64,000 nucleotides of DNA from an uncultured Frankiales bacterium (GTDB lineage: Bacteria > Actinomycetota > Actinomycetes > Mycobacteriales > SCTD01). Positions 48,196-57,366 of this stretch are shown here, piece by piece. Position numbers and translations under genes: made by a program. The number at the start of each line of letters is the position of its first letter. Within the stretch, counting starts at the first letter, position 1. The stretch lies in the NCBI GenBank assembly GCA_946479905.1, contig CAMLIA010000001.1, forward strand, positions 14,296 to 78,295. The letters run 5' to 3'. The notes under the pieces were generated by a model. It saw only the letters and a program-made list of their open reading frames with translations, made no database searches and was not told where the DNA came from.

Positions 48196-50388
48196 TCAGC
48201 CGCCCTCGCCGCCGAGGAAGACGGCGCGCGCCAGGTCGTCGCGCTCCATGAGCTCCGCGGCCGGTCCCTCGAAGCGGACCCGACCCTTCTCCATGAAGAC
48301 CGCGCGGTCGCTGATCGACAGCGCGACGTTGAGCGACTGCTCGACCACGATCATCGTGATGCCACGGGCCTTGAGCACGTCGACGGTCTGCAGGATCTCC
48401 TGGACCATCACGGGAGCCAGGCCCAACGAGAGCTCGTCGATGAGCAGCAGCTCGGGATCGAGCAGCAGGGCCTTGGCCAGAGCGAGCATCTGCTGCTCGC
48501 CACCGGAGAGCGTCCCCGCGGGCTGGTCCAGTCGCTCGTGCAGCCGGGGGAAGAGGGCCAGGACCTCCTCGGACTTCGCCTCGAGCCGCCTGGCGTCCCA
48601 GATGAAGGTGTGGGCACCGGCGAGGAGGTTCTCCCGCACCGTCAGGGAGGGGAAGACCGCCTTGCCTCCGGGCACCTGGACGATGCCGCGGCGGACTCGC
48701 TCGGTCGCGTCGGTGAAGGTCATGGTGCGGCCCTGGAAGCGGATGACGCCGCGTTCCGGCAGGGCGAGGCCGGAGATGGCGCGGAGCACCGTCGACTTGC
48801 CGGCGCCGTTGGTGCCCAGCAGGGCGAGCACCTCACCCCTCTTCACGACGAGGTCCACGTCGAACAGCACCTGGACGGGGCCGTAGCTGAAGTCGAGGTT
48901 GCGGATCTGCAGCAGCTCGTCGCTGGAGCTGCCGTCTGCGATGCGCCGTGCCTCGGACTGCTCCTCGAGGAGCTCCTCGACCACCAGAGCCATGTCCCGC
49001 TTCACGTGCCTGGCGCCGGAGAGCATGAACAGGCCGGCGAGCACGAACGCGACCGGCACCATGATCGTGATGGCGGCCCTGGCGCCGAGCGAGTCCGAGA
49101 TCGCCCCCGTGACGAGCCCGCCGATCAGGCCTCCGAAGAGGACGAGGTTGATCCCGACGATGGAGAACGCGAAGGCCCGCATCCGGTAGGGCACGACGGC
49201 GGCCACGACGGCACTCGTCACCGCGAACGGCGCCGCGAGGACGCCGGCCGCGACGGTCTGGCAGGCGATGAGCAGCGGGACGTTCGGCATGTAGACGCTC
49301 AGCGGGAACAGCACCGAGAAGGCGGTGAGCGCACCGGCGATGAGCTTGAGGACCGCCGCGGGATCCCGGCGGAAGAGCTCGTCGGCCTTCTTCGACCCGA
49401 TGGCGATGCCGATGATCCCGCCGAGGGAGATGAAGGTCGCGACGGTGCCCCGCCCGAAGGCGTCGAGCTTGTAGTGCCGTTCGAGGTAGAGGTAGAAGAC
49501 GGTCGGGACTCCGGTGAGCCCGAGGCCCATCGCGCCGAGGGCCGACATGAGGGCCGCGAAGCTGCGGATCTGACGGACCCGCTGGAAGGCAGCGGCCATG
49601 GGGATCGGGTCGGACTCGACCGCCTCCAGACGCCGGCCGTTCTCGTCGACGAGCCCGCTCCGCTCGTTCGCACCGCGCACGGGCTCCTTGAGCAGGAACG
49701 CCGTGAGGGCGAGCACGAAGCACGGCAGGGCGAGGACGACGAACGTCGTGCGCCAGCCGAAGAAGTGCGCGATGGCACCCGCGATCAGCGGACCGACCAG
49801 ACCGGCGAGGGGGTTGGCGAGGTTGTTGGCCCCGAGGACCCGGGCACGTCCGGCGATCGGGTACTGGTCGGTGAGCACGGCCGTCGTGACCGGGAAGTTG
49901 CCCTTCCCCACGCCGACCCCGATGCGGGCGGCGGCGAACTGCCACGTGGAGGTCACCAGCCCCGAGACGAGCATGGCGACGGACCACAGGACCGACGTCA
50001 CCGCGATGAGCTTGGTGCGGGCCCGGCGGTCGGCGAGGAACCCGAACGGGATCGCAGCGAGCACGATCAAGACGCCGGGCAGCGCGCGAACGAGGGACAG
50101 CTCGGTGTCGCTGAGGTGCAGGGAGCGCTGCACGTCCGGCCCGAGGATCGTGATGGCGATGTTCTCGAACTCGTCCACGAAGTTCAGGGCGAACAGGATG
50201 CCCAGCGTGGACAGACCACCGACGCGGAGGACGTCGAGCAGCGAGAGCTCGTCGTCACCGACCCCGAGGAGCCGGTCGTCGTCGACCTCGGCAGGGGCGT
50301 GCCGCTCGTGCGCCTCCGCCTGGCGGCGTGCCTCCTCGTCGAGCAGCGCGGCCGCGAGCGCGGCAGGCGACTCGTCGGTGACGGTCAT
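48196..50388 (-). CDS. MFS-like permease fused to LivF-type ABC ATPase (operon B)
   Basis: This 730-aa protein is the operon B counterpart of the 15.1-17.3 kb fusion. Residues about 55-470 form an MFS-like membrane domain with a clear motif-A-like loop (GFLADRRARTKLIA) between helices 2 and 3. Residues about 490-725 form a LivF-type ATPase: Walker A LLGTNGAGKST (about 520), signature LSGGEQQ (about 624), Walker B LLLIDELSLGLAP. The ATG overlaps the binding-protein stop by one base (TGATG). An acidic N-terminal extension of about 50 residues precedes the first helix. Its conservation in two operons argues for a real functional unit. Confidence 0.92.
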   Translation of the reverse strand: MTVTDESPAALAAALLDEEARRQAEAHERHAPAEVDDDRLLGVGDDELSLLDVLRVGGLSTLGILFALNFVDEFENIAITILGPDVQRSLHLSDTELSLVRALPGVLIVLAAIPFGFLADRRARTKLIAVTSVLWSVAMLVSGLVTSTWQFAAARIGVGVGKGNFPVTTAVLTDQYPIAGRARVLGANNLANPLAGLVGPLIAGAIAHFFGWRTTFVVLALPCFVLALTAFLLKEPVRGANERSGLVDENGRRLEAVESDPIPMAAAFQRVRQIRSFAALMSALGAMGLGLTGVPTVFYLYLERHYKLDAFGRGTVATFISLGGIIGIAIGSKKADELFRRDPAAVLKLIAGALTAFSVLFPLSVYMPNVPLLIACQTVAAGVLAAPFAVTSAVVAAVVPYRMRAFAFSIVGINLVLFGGLIGGLVTGAISDSLGARAAITIMVPVAFVLAGLFMLSGARHVKRDMALVVEELLEEQSEARRIADGSSSDELLQIRNLDFSYGPVQVLFDVDLVVKRGEVLALLGTNGAGKSTVLRAISGLALPERGVIRFQGRTMTFTDATERVRRGIVQVPGGKAVFPSLTVRENLLAGAHTFIWDARRLEAKSEEVLALFPRLHERLDQPAGTLSGGEQQMLALAKALLLDPELLLIDELSLGLAPVMVQEILQTVDVLKARGITMIVVEQSLNVALSISDRAVFMEKGRVRFEGPAAELMERDDLARAVFLGGEGG

Positions 50389-51941
50389 CAGTAGCGCGTC
50401 CGCGTGAACGGACCCTGCGGGACCCAGCACTTGCAGCCGGACTGCCAGACGGCGCGGCGCACCACGTCGGGAGCGTCGAACTTGCCGGCCGACCAGCTGC
50501 CCGCACCGCTGAACGGCACGTCCCACGAGCCGACCGACTGCAGGGCGTTGCTCAGCAGGCGGCGCGTCGGGTTCACCCCCGCCCGCACCATGGCCACGTC
50601 GAACTGCGTGAGGATCCCGCAGGCCGTCAGGGTCAGGGAGTACTCGGTGGACGTGTGGTCGAGGGTGTGGCCGGTGCGCCGCTCGAAGACCTTGCGACAG
50701 GCGGCGTCCGTTGCCGGCTCCGGCATCTTGGCCCGCGCCTCGCCGGTGCGCAGCGCCGTGTAGGTGATCGAGCCGGCGAACGACGCCGGCATGCCGATCG
50801 TGTAGACGTCGGCGCCACCCGAGGCGAAGTCGGAGGTGAGGTACTGCGGGTAGTACCGCTGGGAGTCGGCCTGCTGCGCGAAGACGTTCGCGACGATCAG
50901 GCCGGTCTCCAGCATGATCAGGTTGACGCCCTTGTCCCGCATCTTCTGGACCTCGATCGGGATCTGCGACTGCGCCGCCGAGTCGTCGCTCGAGATCCGG
51001 GCCTCGTAGGTGACGGCCACGCCGTCGGCCTTGAGCTCCGGCTTCAGGGAGCGGTCGACCGGGATCGCGTCGATGCCCTCGCGGGAGAGGATGCCGACCT
51101 TCTTGTCCCGGAAGACGTTGTCGCGCAGTGCTGCCACGACGAGGTTGCGCAGCACCCGGTCCTTGTTGGGGGTCGTCGAGAAGTAGAGCCCGTTGGACTT
51201 CTGGTAGAAGTCGAGCGCCTCACCGGCCTGCCCGATGAACGGCGTCTTGTGCTGCTGCGTGACGCAGAGGATCGGGTCGCCGTAGAAGCCGCCGCTGTTG
51301 ACGATCGCGAAGACCTTCGCCTGCTCGGTCAGGTAGACGCAGGCCGCGCGCTGCGCGTCGAGGTCCAGTCCGTCGTACTCCCGGAAGACGGGGGCGATCT
51401 TGCGGCCCAGGATGCCGCCCTTGCTGTTGACCTCGTCGATGAAGGCCTTCCACTGCTGCTGCGGCGAGCCGATGACCTTGCTGAACGACCCGCCCGCCTT
51501 CGCGCTGTTGTCCGACGGGATGAGGACCCCCAGCTTGATGGCTGTCGGCGTGATGCCGATGTCGCTCGCCGTGCGCGCGGCGGCCGGAGCGGTCTGACCC
51601 GTGGTCCCGAGGACGCCGGTGCCCCCGGTGCCGCCGGCGCCCGTTCCCTTGCTGCCGCCGGTGCTGCCGCCGGCCGTCCCGCCCGGGCCGGAGGTGGGAC
51701 CGGCTGTCGGGCCGCCGGTGGCGCCGGTGACGGCCGCGCCCGACGTCGCGCCGCTCTCGCCACCCGACTGCAGGCTGGAGCTGCCGGAGGAGGCGGTGAC
51801 GGGCTTGGGGTTGCCCGCCACCACGAACGGCAGCGCCAGGCCGACCGCCAGCACCGCGGCGCCGGCGCCCAGCAGGAGCCCGTAGGTGCCGCGCACCGTG
51901 GGGGCCGTGAGTCGCGGACCGGGTGCGATCGGTTCGGTCAT
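50388..51941 (-). CDS. Membrane-anchored substrate-binding protein (CxC-tail family, operon B)
   Basis: This 517-aa protein has an uncleaved-looking N-terminal membrane segment (about 19-43, GAGAAVLAVGLALPFVVAG) instead of a lipobox. A Gly/Thr/Ser-rich tether to about residue 125 precedes a LivK-like type I binding fold (from IKLGVLIPSDN). The tail CKCWVPQGPFTRTRY carries the family Cys-x-Cys. It overlaps the upstream esterase by 4 bp and the MFS-LivF fusion by 1 bp, making it the cognate receptor of operon B. The ligand is unknown. The co-encoded glycan enzymes suggest a glycoside or an ester-linked compound (inference). Confidence 0.9.
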   Translation of the reverse strand: MTEPIAPGPRLTAPTVRGTYGLLLGAGAAVLAVGLALPFVVAGNPKPVTASSGSSSLQSGGESGATSGAAVTGATGGPTAGPTSGPGGTAGGSTGGSKGTGAGGTGGTGVLGTTGQTAPAAARTASDIGITPTAIKLGVLIPSDNSAKAGGSFSKVIGSPQQQWKAFIDEVNSKGGILGRKIAPVFREYDGLDLDAQRAACVYLTEQAKVFAIVNSGGFYGDPILCVTQQHKTPFIGQAGEALDFYQKSNGLYFSTTPNKDRVLRNLVVAALRDNVFRDKKVGILSREGIDAIPVDRSLKPELKADGVAVTYEARISSDDSAAQSQIPIEVQKMRDKGVNLIMLETGLIVANVFAQQADSQRYYPQYLTSDFASGGADVYTIGMPASFAGSITYTALRTGEARAKMPEPATDAACRKVFERRTGHTLDHTSTEYSLTLTACGILTQFDVAMVRAGVNPTRRLLSNALQSVGSWDVPFSGAGSWSAGKFDAPDVVRRAVWQSGCKCWVPQGPFTRTRY

Positions 51942-53275
51942 GAGGCGGGGCTCCAGGACGCTCGGGCCACCCGCACGGCGGTGCCGGCGAGCTGGGACGG
52001 GATCGTGTACTGCTGGTAGGGGTTCGCGGGTCCGAGGTCGACCGCGACGTGCAGCCGCCGGTCCGCCCCGATCGCGAGCGTCTCGGTGCGACTGCCGTGC
52101 GCGTCATCGATCCGGACGGAGAGCCGTTGGCCGACCCCGAACCGGGTCGGCGTGGTGACCTCGGCGCGGCCGCTGCCCCGCAGGGTGAAGGCGGTGGGCG
52201 AGGCGGTCAGCCGGCTGAGCTCCGCGACCGGCCGGTCGAGGCGGACCGACCAGCCGAAGACGTCGTACGACGGGTCGAAGGAGCCGTAGCTGATGGAGCT
52301 CGGGGCGCGGCGGTGCTGGGCGAAGACCGCCATGATGCGCGGCAGCGCCTGGGACAGGTCACGCGACCAGTAGCCCCAGCTGTGGTTCCCGGCACCGTAG
52401 TCGTCGTAGACGTGCGGGATGCCGGCGGCCACGAGCTGCTCGTGGACCGTGACGTTGCAGTCGTGCACGGCCTGCTCGATCGGGTCGACCGGCAGGCCAC
52501 CGGCCTCCGGACCGCCGGGCATGCCGTTGCCGAAGGCGAGGCTGACCCAGGTGTCGTGCAGGTTGCCGGCAAGGTCAGGGGGGTTGAAGGCCCGCCACCG
52601 GACCTCCTCCGTGAGCTGCGGTCCGAACACGGCGCCCGGCAGCACGCCGTCGGTGATCCCGGTGGTGGTGGCCAGCAGGTCGAACATCGGCTGGAAGACG
52701 TCGTTGGCCCCGGAGAACGACGCGACGGCCACGAAGAGGTCGGGGTGCCGCTCGGTGTAGTGCAGGGCGCCGTTGCCGCCCATGGACAGGCCCGCGACGG
52801 CGCGCTGGTCCCGGGTCGGCAGCGTGCGGAAGTGCGCGTCGACCCACGGCAGCAGCTGGGTGATGTGGAAGGTCTCCCACCGCGGCCGGAAGCCGTTCTG
52901 GTCCGTGCCGTACCAGTCGGTGTAGTTGCCGCCGGTGCCGCCGTCGGGCATCACCACGATCACCGGCGCGCCCGCGGTGAGCTTCTCGGCGGATCCGGAG
53001 TCGGTCCAGTCGAGGTAGCTGCCGCCACCGCCGTTCAGCAGGTAGAGCACCGGGTACCGCCGGCCGGAGGTCCGGTAGCCGGTGGGCAGCAGGACCCGCA
53101 CGTGAGTGTCGCCCGGGAGCGCGGGCGTGCGCATCGTGAGCTCGAGCAGCCGCGGCGACAGGCTGCGGCGCGAGACCTCGACGAGGCCGGTCGCTGCGCG
53201 CGACGGCAGGACGCCGACGAAGGCGGTCGCGCACACCACGAGGGCGAGGACCAACCGGACCGGGCGAGAGGGCAT
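51938..53275 (-). CDS. Secreted esterase of the antigen-85/esterase-D fold (operon B)
   Basis: This 445-aa protein has a Sec signal peptide (about 1-28) and an alpha/beta-hydrolase domain. The nucleophile elbow is GLSMGGNG, with an oxyanion segment YLLNGGGGS and a probable catalytic His in GAGNHSWGYW. Residues after about 330 form a separate beta-rich C-terminal domain. Relatives include mycolyltransferases and esterases acting on feruloyl or acyl sugars. It is first gene of operon B, divergent from a TetR regulator, and coupled to the binding protein. It may deacylate a glycan ester outside the cell before uptake (inference). Confidence 0.88.
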   Translation of the reverse strand: MPSRPVRLVLALVVCATAFVGVLPSRAATGLVEVSRRSLSPRLLELTMRTPALPGDTHVRVLLPTGYRTSGRRYPVLYLLNGGGGSYLDWTDSGSAEKLTAGAPVIVVMPDGGTGGNYTDWYGTDQNGFRPRWETFHITQLLPWVDAHFRTLPTRDQRAVAGLSMGGNGALHYTERHPDLFVAVASFSGANDVFQPMFDLLATTTGITDGVLPGAVFGPQLTEEVRWRAFNPPDLAGNLHDTWVSLAFGNGMPGGPEAGGLPVDPIEQAVHDCNVTVHEQLVAAGIPHVYDDYGAGNHSWGYWSRDLSQALPRIMAVFAQHRRAPSSISYGSFDPSYDVFGWSVRLDRPVAELSRLTASPTAFTLRGSGRAEVTTPTRFGVGQRLSVRIDDAHGSRTETLAIGADRRLHVAVDLGPANPYQQYTIPSQLAGTAVRVARASWSPAS

Positions 53276-53325
53276 ACGTGTCCCAACGACTGAGGTGCGC
53301 GAGCGTGTCGGGGACGTTACTCCAG

Positions 53326-53347
53326 AAACCGAATGAGCGCTAGGTTT
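53326..53347. promoter_or_regulatory. Candidate TetR operator upstream of operon B
   Basis: AAACC...GGTTT arms bound a 22-bp element (AAACCGAATGAGCGCTAGGTTT) in the 97-bp gap between the operon B esterase and a divergent TetR gene. Half-sites of the type AAACCGAATGAG occur in operators of related TetR proteins as I recall them. The symmetry is imperfect, so confidence is moderate. Confidence 0.5.
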
Positions 53348-53372
53348 TCCTGGCGCCTCCTAGACTTCTCGC

Positions 53373-53969
53373 ATGACGACCGGCGTGCGCGGCCCGTACG
53401 CGAAGACGGAGGCGCGCCGAGCCGACATCCTGCGCACCGCCCTCGAGGCCTTCTCCGCGCGCGGGTTCCAGGGCTCGTCGCTGCGGGAGATCGCGGAGGC
53501 CGTCGGGCTGTCCCAGGCGGGGGTGCTGCACCACTTCAGCTCGAAGGAGGCGCTGCTCGCAGCGGTCCTCGCGGAGAAGGACGCCGTGCAGGTGTCGCAC
53601 TTCGAGAACGCGCACGGGATCGGGGTCCTCGCCGCGCTCCGGAGCGTCGTCGCCGAGAACATGGCGCAGCCAGGACTGATCCGGCTGTTCACGACGCTGT
53701 CCGCCGAGGCGATCCATGAGGACCACCCCGCGCACGAGTACTTCCAGCTCCGCTACGCCGGCGCGCGCGAGCTCATCGCCAGCGCGCTCGGCCAGGCGAA
53801 GGCCGACGGCGACGTCCGGGCCGACGTCGACGTGGACATGGCGGCGTCCCTGCTCATCGCCATCATGGACGGACTGCAGCTGCAGTGGCTGCTCAACAGC
53901 GAGTTCGACATGCTGCGCGGGTTCGACACCTTCCTCGCCGCGTTCCGCGTCACGCTCAGCGCCGCGTGA
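53373..53969 (+). CDS. TetR-family regulator, divergent from operon B
   Basis: This 198-aa regulator has an N-terminal helix-turn-helix (about 30-52; IAEAVGLSQAGVLHHFSSKE) and an all-helical ligand domain ending in MDGLQLQWLLN. The HTH and length are typical of TetR proteins controlling carbohydrate or transporter operons. The ATG at 53373 has no strong ribosome site. It is divergent from the seven-gene operon B, with a candidate operator between. It overlaps the convergent GH78 gene by 14 bp at its 3' end, so it lies between the transport and rhamnose regions. Confidence 0.9.
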   Translation: MTTGVRGPYAKTEARRADILRTALEAFSARGFQGSSLREIAEAVGLSQAGVLHHFSSKEALLAAVLAEKDAVQVSHFENAHGIGVLAALRSVVAENMAQPGLIRLFTTLSAEAIHEDHPAHEYFQLRYAGARELIASALGQAKADGDVRADVDVDMAASLLIAIMDGLQLQWLLNSEFDMLRGFDTFLAAFRVTLSAA

Positions 53970-56427
53970 CTGACGTGCCCGCCACCAGCGGCCGGCGCTG
54001 CCCGTCGAGGTCCAGCCAGGCGGTGTAGCCGGGCGGGACCGTCGCGGTGACCGACTGCTCGTCCCATCGCACCCGCGCGGTCCCCCGCGGGGTCTCGAGC
54101 GACGCCTCCGCCCACGTCAGGCCGCCGCCCGGCCGCGGCGCGACGACGATCTCGGGCTCGGGCAGCTCACGCACCGCGAGGCCGGCGACCACCTCGTGCA
54201 GCCACGCGGCCACCGCGCCGTACGCGTAGTGGTTGAAGCTCAGCATCCCGGCCTCGTTGGACTCCGAGCCGCCCAGGTTGAGCGTCCCGTCCGGCCGGAT
54301 GGCGTCCCAGCGCTCCCACATCGTCGTGGCGCCCTGCGCCACCTGGTAGAGCCAGCTCGGGCACTCCTCGCAGAGCAGCAGCTGGTACGCGGCATCGAGG
54401 TGACCGTGGTCGGAGAGGGCGAACAGGACCTCGGGGGTGCCGAGGAAACCCGTGCCGATCCGACCGCCGTTGGTCACCACGAGGTCCGCGAGGGCCTGGG
54501 CGAAGGCCGCCTGCTGGTCGGCAGGCACCAGCCCGAAGCGGAGAAACAGGGCGCAGCCCGTCTGGGTCGAGATGGCCTCCGACGCCCAGCGCTCCCAGGT
54601 CTTGGCGCGCACCCGACGGGCGAGCTCGCGGTAGCCGTCGCTCGGCTGCCGGAGCACGTCGAGGCTGCGCGCGAGCAGGTCCGCGCTGTGGGCGAACACC
54701 GCGTTGACGACCATCGTGCCGTCGGCCTTGGCGCGCCAGGCCTCACCCGGCGGCGCGTCCGGGTCCAGCCAGTCCCCGAGCTGGAACCCGCTGATCCAGA
54801 GGTCGTCCTGGAGCTGTCCGGCCACGAAGTCGACCCAGCCGCGCATGCTCGCCGCAGAGGCCTCGAGCACGGACAGGTCGCCGGACCGGAGCGCGACCTG
54901 CCAGGGGATGACGACGGCGGCGTCGGACCAGCCGCCCATCCCTGCGTACCCCTCGGGCAGCGTGTTCGGCACCACCACCGGCACGTTGCCGTCCGGGAGC
55001 TGCTCGGCACGGAGGTCGGCCAGCCAGTCGGCGAAGAAGCCGCGGCAGTCGTGCAGCAGCGCGGCCGTGTGCGCGAAGACCTGCGCGTCGCCGGTCCAGC
55101 CCAGGCGCTCGTCGCGCTGAGGGCAGTCCGTCGGGACGCTGAGGAAGTTGCTGCGCTGACCCCACACGACGTTGGCGTGCAGCTGGTTCACCCGCGGGTC
55201 GCTGCAGGCGAAGTGCCCGGTGCGCTGCAGGTCGGAGTGGACGGCCACCGCCTCGACCGAGAGCAGCTCCGCGTCGGTCGTGATCTCGGCGTACCGGAAG
55301 CCGTGGAACGTGAAGACCGGCTCGAGCTGGTGCTCCCCCGTGCTGAGCACCCAGGAGTCCGTCGCCTTCGCAAGGCGCAAGGGGGCGAGCGCGAGCGCGC
55401 CGCCCTCGAGGACCTCGGCGTGCCGGATCGTCAGGGTCTGCCCCTCCACGGCACGGACCCGGAGCCGCACCCAGCCCGCGAGGTTCTGCCCGAAGTCGTG
55501 CAGCCCTGCTCGCGGCTCGCTGGGGAAGACCTCCGTGCGACGGACCGGTGGTCCCTGACGGACGACGAGCTGCTGCGGTCCCGTCACGACCTCGGTCCCG
55601 AGCTGCCTCGGTTCGTGCGTCAGGTCCTGCGTGCAGCCGTGATACAGGTCGGCGGACCGGATGGCGCTGGTCGTCGCGGTCCAGCCGTCCGGACCGGTGG
55701 CGACCGTGACCTCGGTCCCGTCGGTCAGCGCGACCTCCAGCTGCGCGCGCAGCGCGAGCCGGTCGCCGTAGTGGCAGCGGTGCATCTGCTCGGCCCAGTT
55801 CAGGTTGCCGCGGTACCAGCCGTCGCCGAGGACGGCAGCGAGCTCGTTGTCCCCCTCCCGGAGCAGCTGCGCGACGTCGTAGGTGTCGTAGCCGAGCCGC
55901 GCCTGATACGCGGACCAGCCGGGGGCGAGCACGTCGTCGCCCACCAGCCGGCCGTTGACGCTCGCCTGGTGCACGCCGAGCGCCGTGACGTAGAGGCGGG
56001 CCCGCTCCACGGGCGCGGGGAGGGTGAACCCGGTACGGAGCCGAGGGCTCTCGACGCCGTCGTCGCCGGTGACGGCGAGGTAGTCGGCCTGCCACTCGTC
56101 GAGGCCGGCCGCGACGACGTCGCCGGCCCACTCCGTCCAACCGTGCTCGGTGTCCACCTGCACGCGCCAGTGCACCCGCTCGCGCGCCGTGAGCGGTTGC
56201 CCCGGCCACGGGACCCAGGCAGGGAAGCCCTCACCTGCGGCCTCGTCCCGGAGCGTGCCGAACTCGGGATCAGCAGAGGTCTGGACGCGGAACCCCTTGA
56301 TCTCCAAGGCATCTCGTACGCTCCAGCCCAGCCAGGGCGACGGCTGGGACACGCCGAGCCGGCGACCTGCGCTCGTACGCAGCCCCGTGACCGAGGGCTG
56401 CGGCTGTGAGAAGTTGCTGGCACTCAT
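53956..56427 (-). CDS. GH78 alpha-L-rhamnosidase
   Basis: This 823-aa protein lacks a signal peptide and so acts in the cytoplasm. The N-terminal half has beta-sandwich domains with GH78 landmarks (GVHQASVNGRLVGDDVLAPGW; DGWYRGNLNW). The (alpha/alpha)6 catalytic domain contains DCPQRDERLGWTGDAQ with the general acid Glu and TMWERWDAIRPDG with the general base Glu. A C-terminal beta domain closes it. It releases L-rhamnose from glycosides. It is divergent from an esterase and close to the rhamnose operon at 57.4-64 kb, which supports an intracellular rhamnoside pathway. Confidence 0.93.
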   Translation of the reverse strand: MSASNFSQPQPSVTGLRTSAGRRLGVSQPSPWLGWSVRDALEIKGFRVQTSADPEFGTLRDEAAGEGFPAWVPWPGQPLTARERVHWRVQVDTEHGWTEWAGDVVAAGLDEWQADYLAVTGDDGVESPRLRTGFTLPAPVERARLYVTALGVHQASVNGRLVGDDVLAPGWSAYQARLGYDTYDVAQLLREGDNELAAVLGDGWYRGNLNWAEQMHRCHYGDRLALRAQLEVALTDGTEVTVATGPDGWTATTSAIRSADLYHGCTQDLTHEPRQLGTEVVTGPQQLVVRQGPPVRRTEVFPSEPRAGLHDFGQNLAGWVRLRVRAVEGQTLTIRHAEVLEGGALALAPLRLAKATDSWVLSTGEHQLEPVFTFHGFRYAEITTDAELLSVEAVAVHSDLQRTGHFACSDPRVNQLHANVVWGQRSNFLSVPTDCPQRDERLGWTGDAQVFAHTAALLHDCRGFFADWLADLRAEQLPDGNVPVVVPNTLPEGYAGMGGWSDAAVVIPWQVALRSGDLSVLEASAASMRGWVDFVAGQLQDDLWISGFQLGDWLDPDAPPGEAWRAKADGTMVVNAVFAHSADLLARSLDVLRQPSDGYRELARRVRAKTWERWASEAISTQTGCALFLRFGLVPADQQAAFAQALADLVVTNGGRIGTGFLGTPEVLFALSDHGHLDAAYQLLLCEECPSWLYQVAQGATTMWERWDAIRPDGTLNLGGSESNEAGMLSFNHYAYGAVAAWLHEVVAGLAVRELPEPEIVVAPRPGGGLTWAEASLETPRGTARVRWDEQSVTATVPPGYTAWLDLDGQRRPLVAGTSVTRR

Positions 56428-56448
56428 CCACGCCTCCGAGGTGCTTCC

Positions 56449-57366
56449 GTGCAGATCGATCCCGCTGTCCAGGCCGTCTTCGTCGGACTTGCCGCGTCAG
56501 CGCCACCGCCGCCCACCGACCTGGAGGAGCGCCGGCGCCAGGCGAACAGCACCATGCTCCTTCTCGCCACCGAGGAGCCCGGGACGACGTCCACGGACCA
56601 CTCCGTCGCCGTGCCCGGAGGCTCCATCCGGGTGCGGGTCCGGCGCCCGGAGGGCACCGACGTGCTGCCTGCGGTGTACTTCGTGCACGGCGGCGGCTGG
56701 TTCCAGGGCGATCTCGACACGGCGGAGATCGAGTGCGGCCCGCTGGCGTCGCAGGCGTCCTGCGTCGTGGTCAGCGTGGAGTACCGGCTGGCGCCGGAGC
56801 ACCCCTTCCCGACACCGCTCGAGGACGTCGTCGCCGGCTGGCACTGGCTCCACGAGCACGCGGCGGAGCACGGCATCGACACCACTCGCGTGGCGGTGGC
56901 GGGGACCAGCGCCGGTGGGAACCTCGCCGCGGCCCTGTGCCTGGTGGCTCGCGAGCGTGGGCTGCCGCTGCCCCTGCTGCAGCTGCTCGACGTGCCCGCC
57001 CTCGACCTCACGGGAGGCTCACCGTCGTTGTCGGAGGTGGGCGACGCCGCCGGCCTGACGGCCACCCAGGTGAAGGAGTTCGCCGACTGGTACGCCGGGG
57101 GTACCGACCTCGGCGACCCGCTGCTGAGCCCGCTGCTCGCCGACGACCTCACCGGCCTGCCGCCGGCGGTGGTCGTCGTCGCGGAGCACGACCCGGTGCG
57201 CGACGACGGCGAGCGGTGGGTGGCGGCGCTGCAGGCGGCCGGTGTCGCGGCGGCGGGGGTCAGGGTGCTGACCCACCTGCACGGGTCCTGGATCCTGCCC
57301 GGCACCCTCACCGCCGGGATGGTCCGCGACCTGCGGGTCTCCGCTCTCACGCGCGCGTTCAGCTGA
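56449..57366 (+). CDS. Alpha/beta-hydrolase of the hormone-sensitive-lipase type
   Basis: This 305-aa serine esterase has the HSL oxyanion motif HGGGW (about 80), the nucleophile elbow GTSAGG (about 150), Asp in EHDPVRD and His in THLHGSW completing the triad. It is probably cytoplasmic. It is divergent from the rhamnosidase with only 21 bp between the start codons. The GTG at 56449 is preceded by GAGGTG. It may remove acyl groups from rhamnosides or other glycosides before rhamnosidase action (inference). Its 3' end overlaps the convergent lutC by 8 bp. Confidence 0.9.
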   Translation: MQIDPAVQAVFVGLAASAPPPPTDLEERRRQANSTMLLLATEEPGTTSTDHSVAVPGGSIRVRVRRPEGTDVLPAVYFVHGGGWFQGDLDTAEIECGPLASQASCVVVSVEYRLAPEHPFPTPLEDVVAGWHWLHEHAAEHGIDTTRVAVAGTSAGGNLAAALCLVARERGLPLPLLQLLDVPALDLTGGSPSLSEVGDAAGLTATQVKEFADWYAGGTDLGDPLLSPLLADDLTGLPPAVVVVAEHDPVRDDGERWVAALQAAGVAAAGVRVLTHLHGSWILPGTLTAGMVRDLRVSALTRAFS

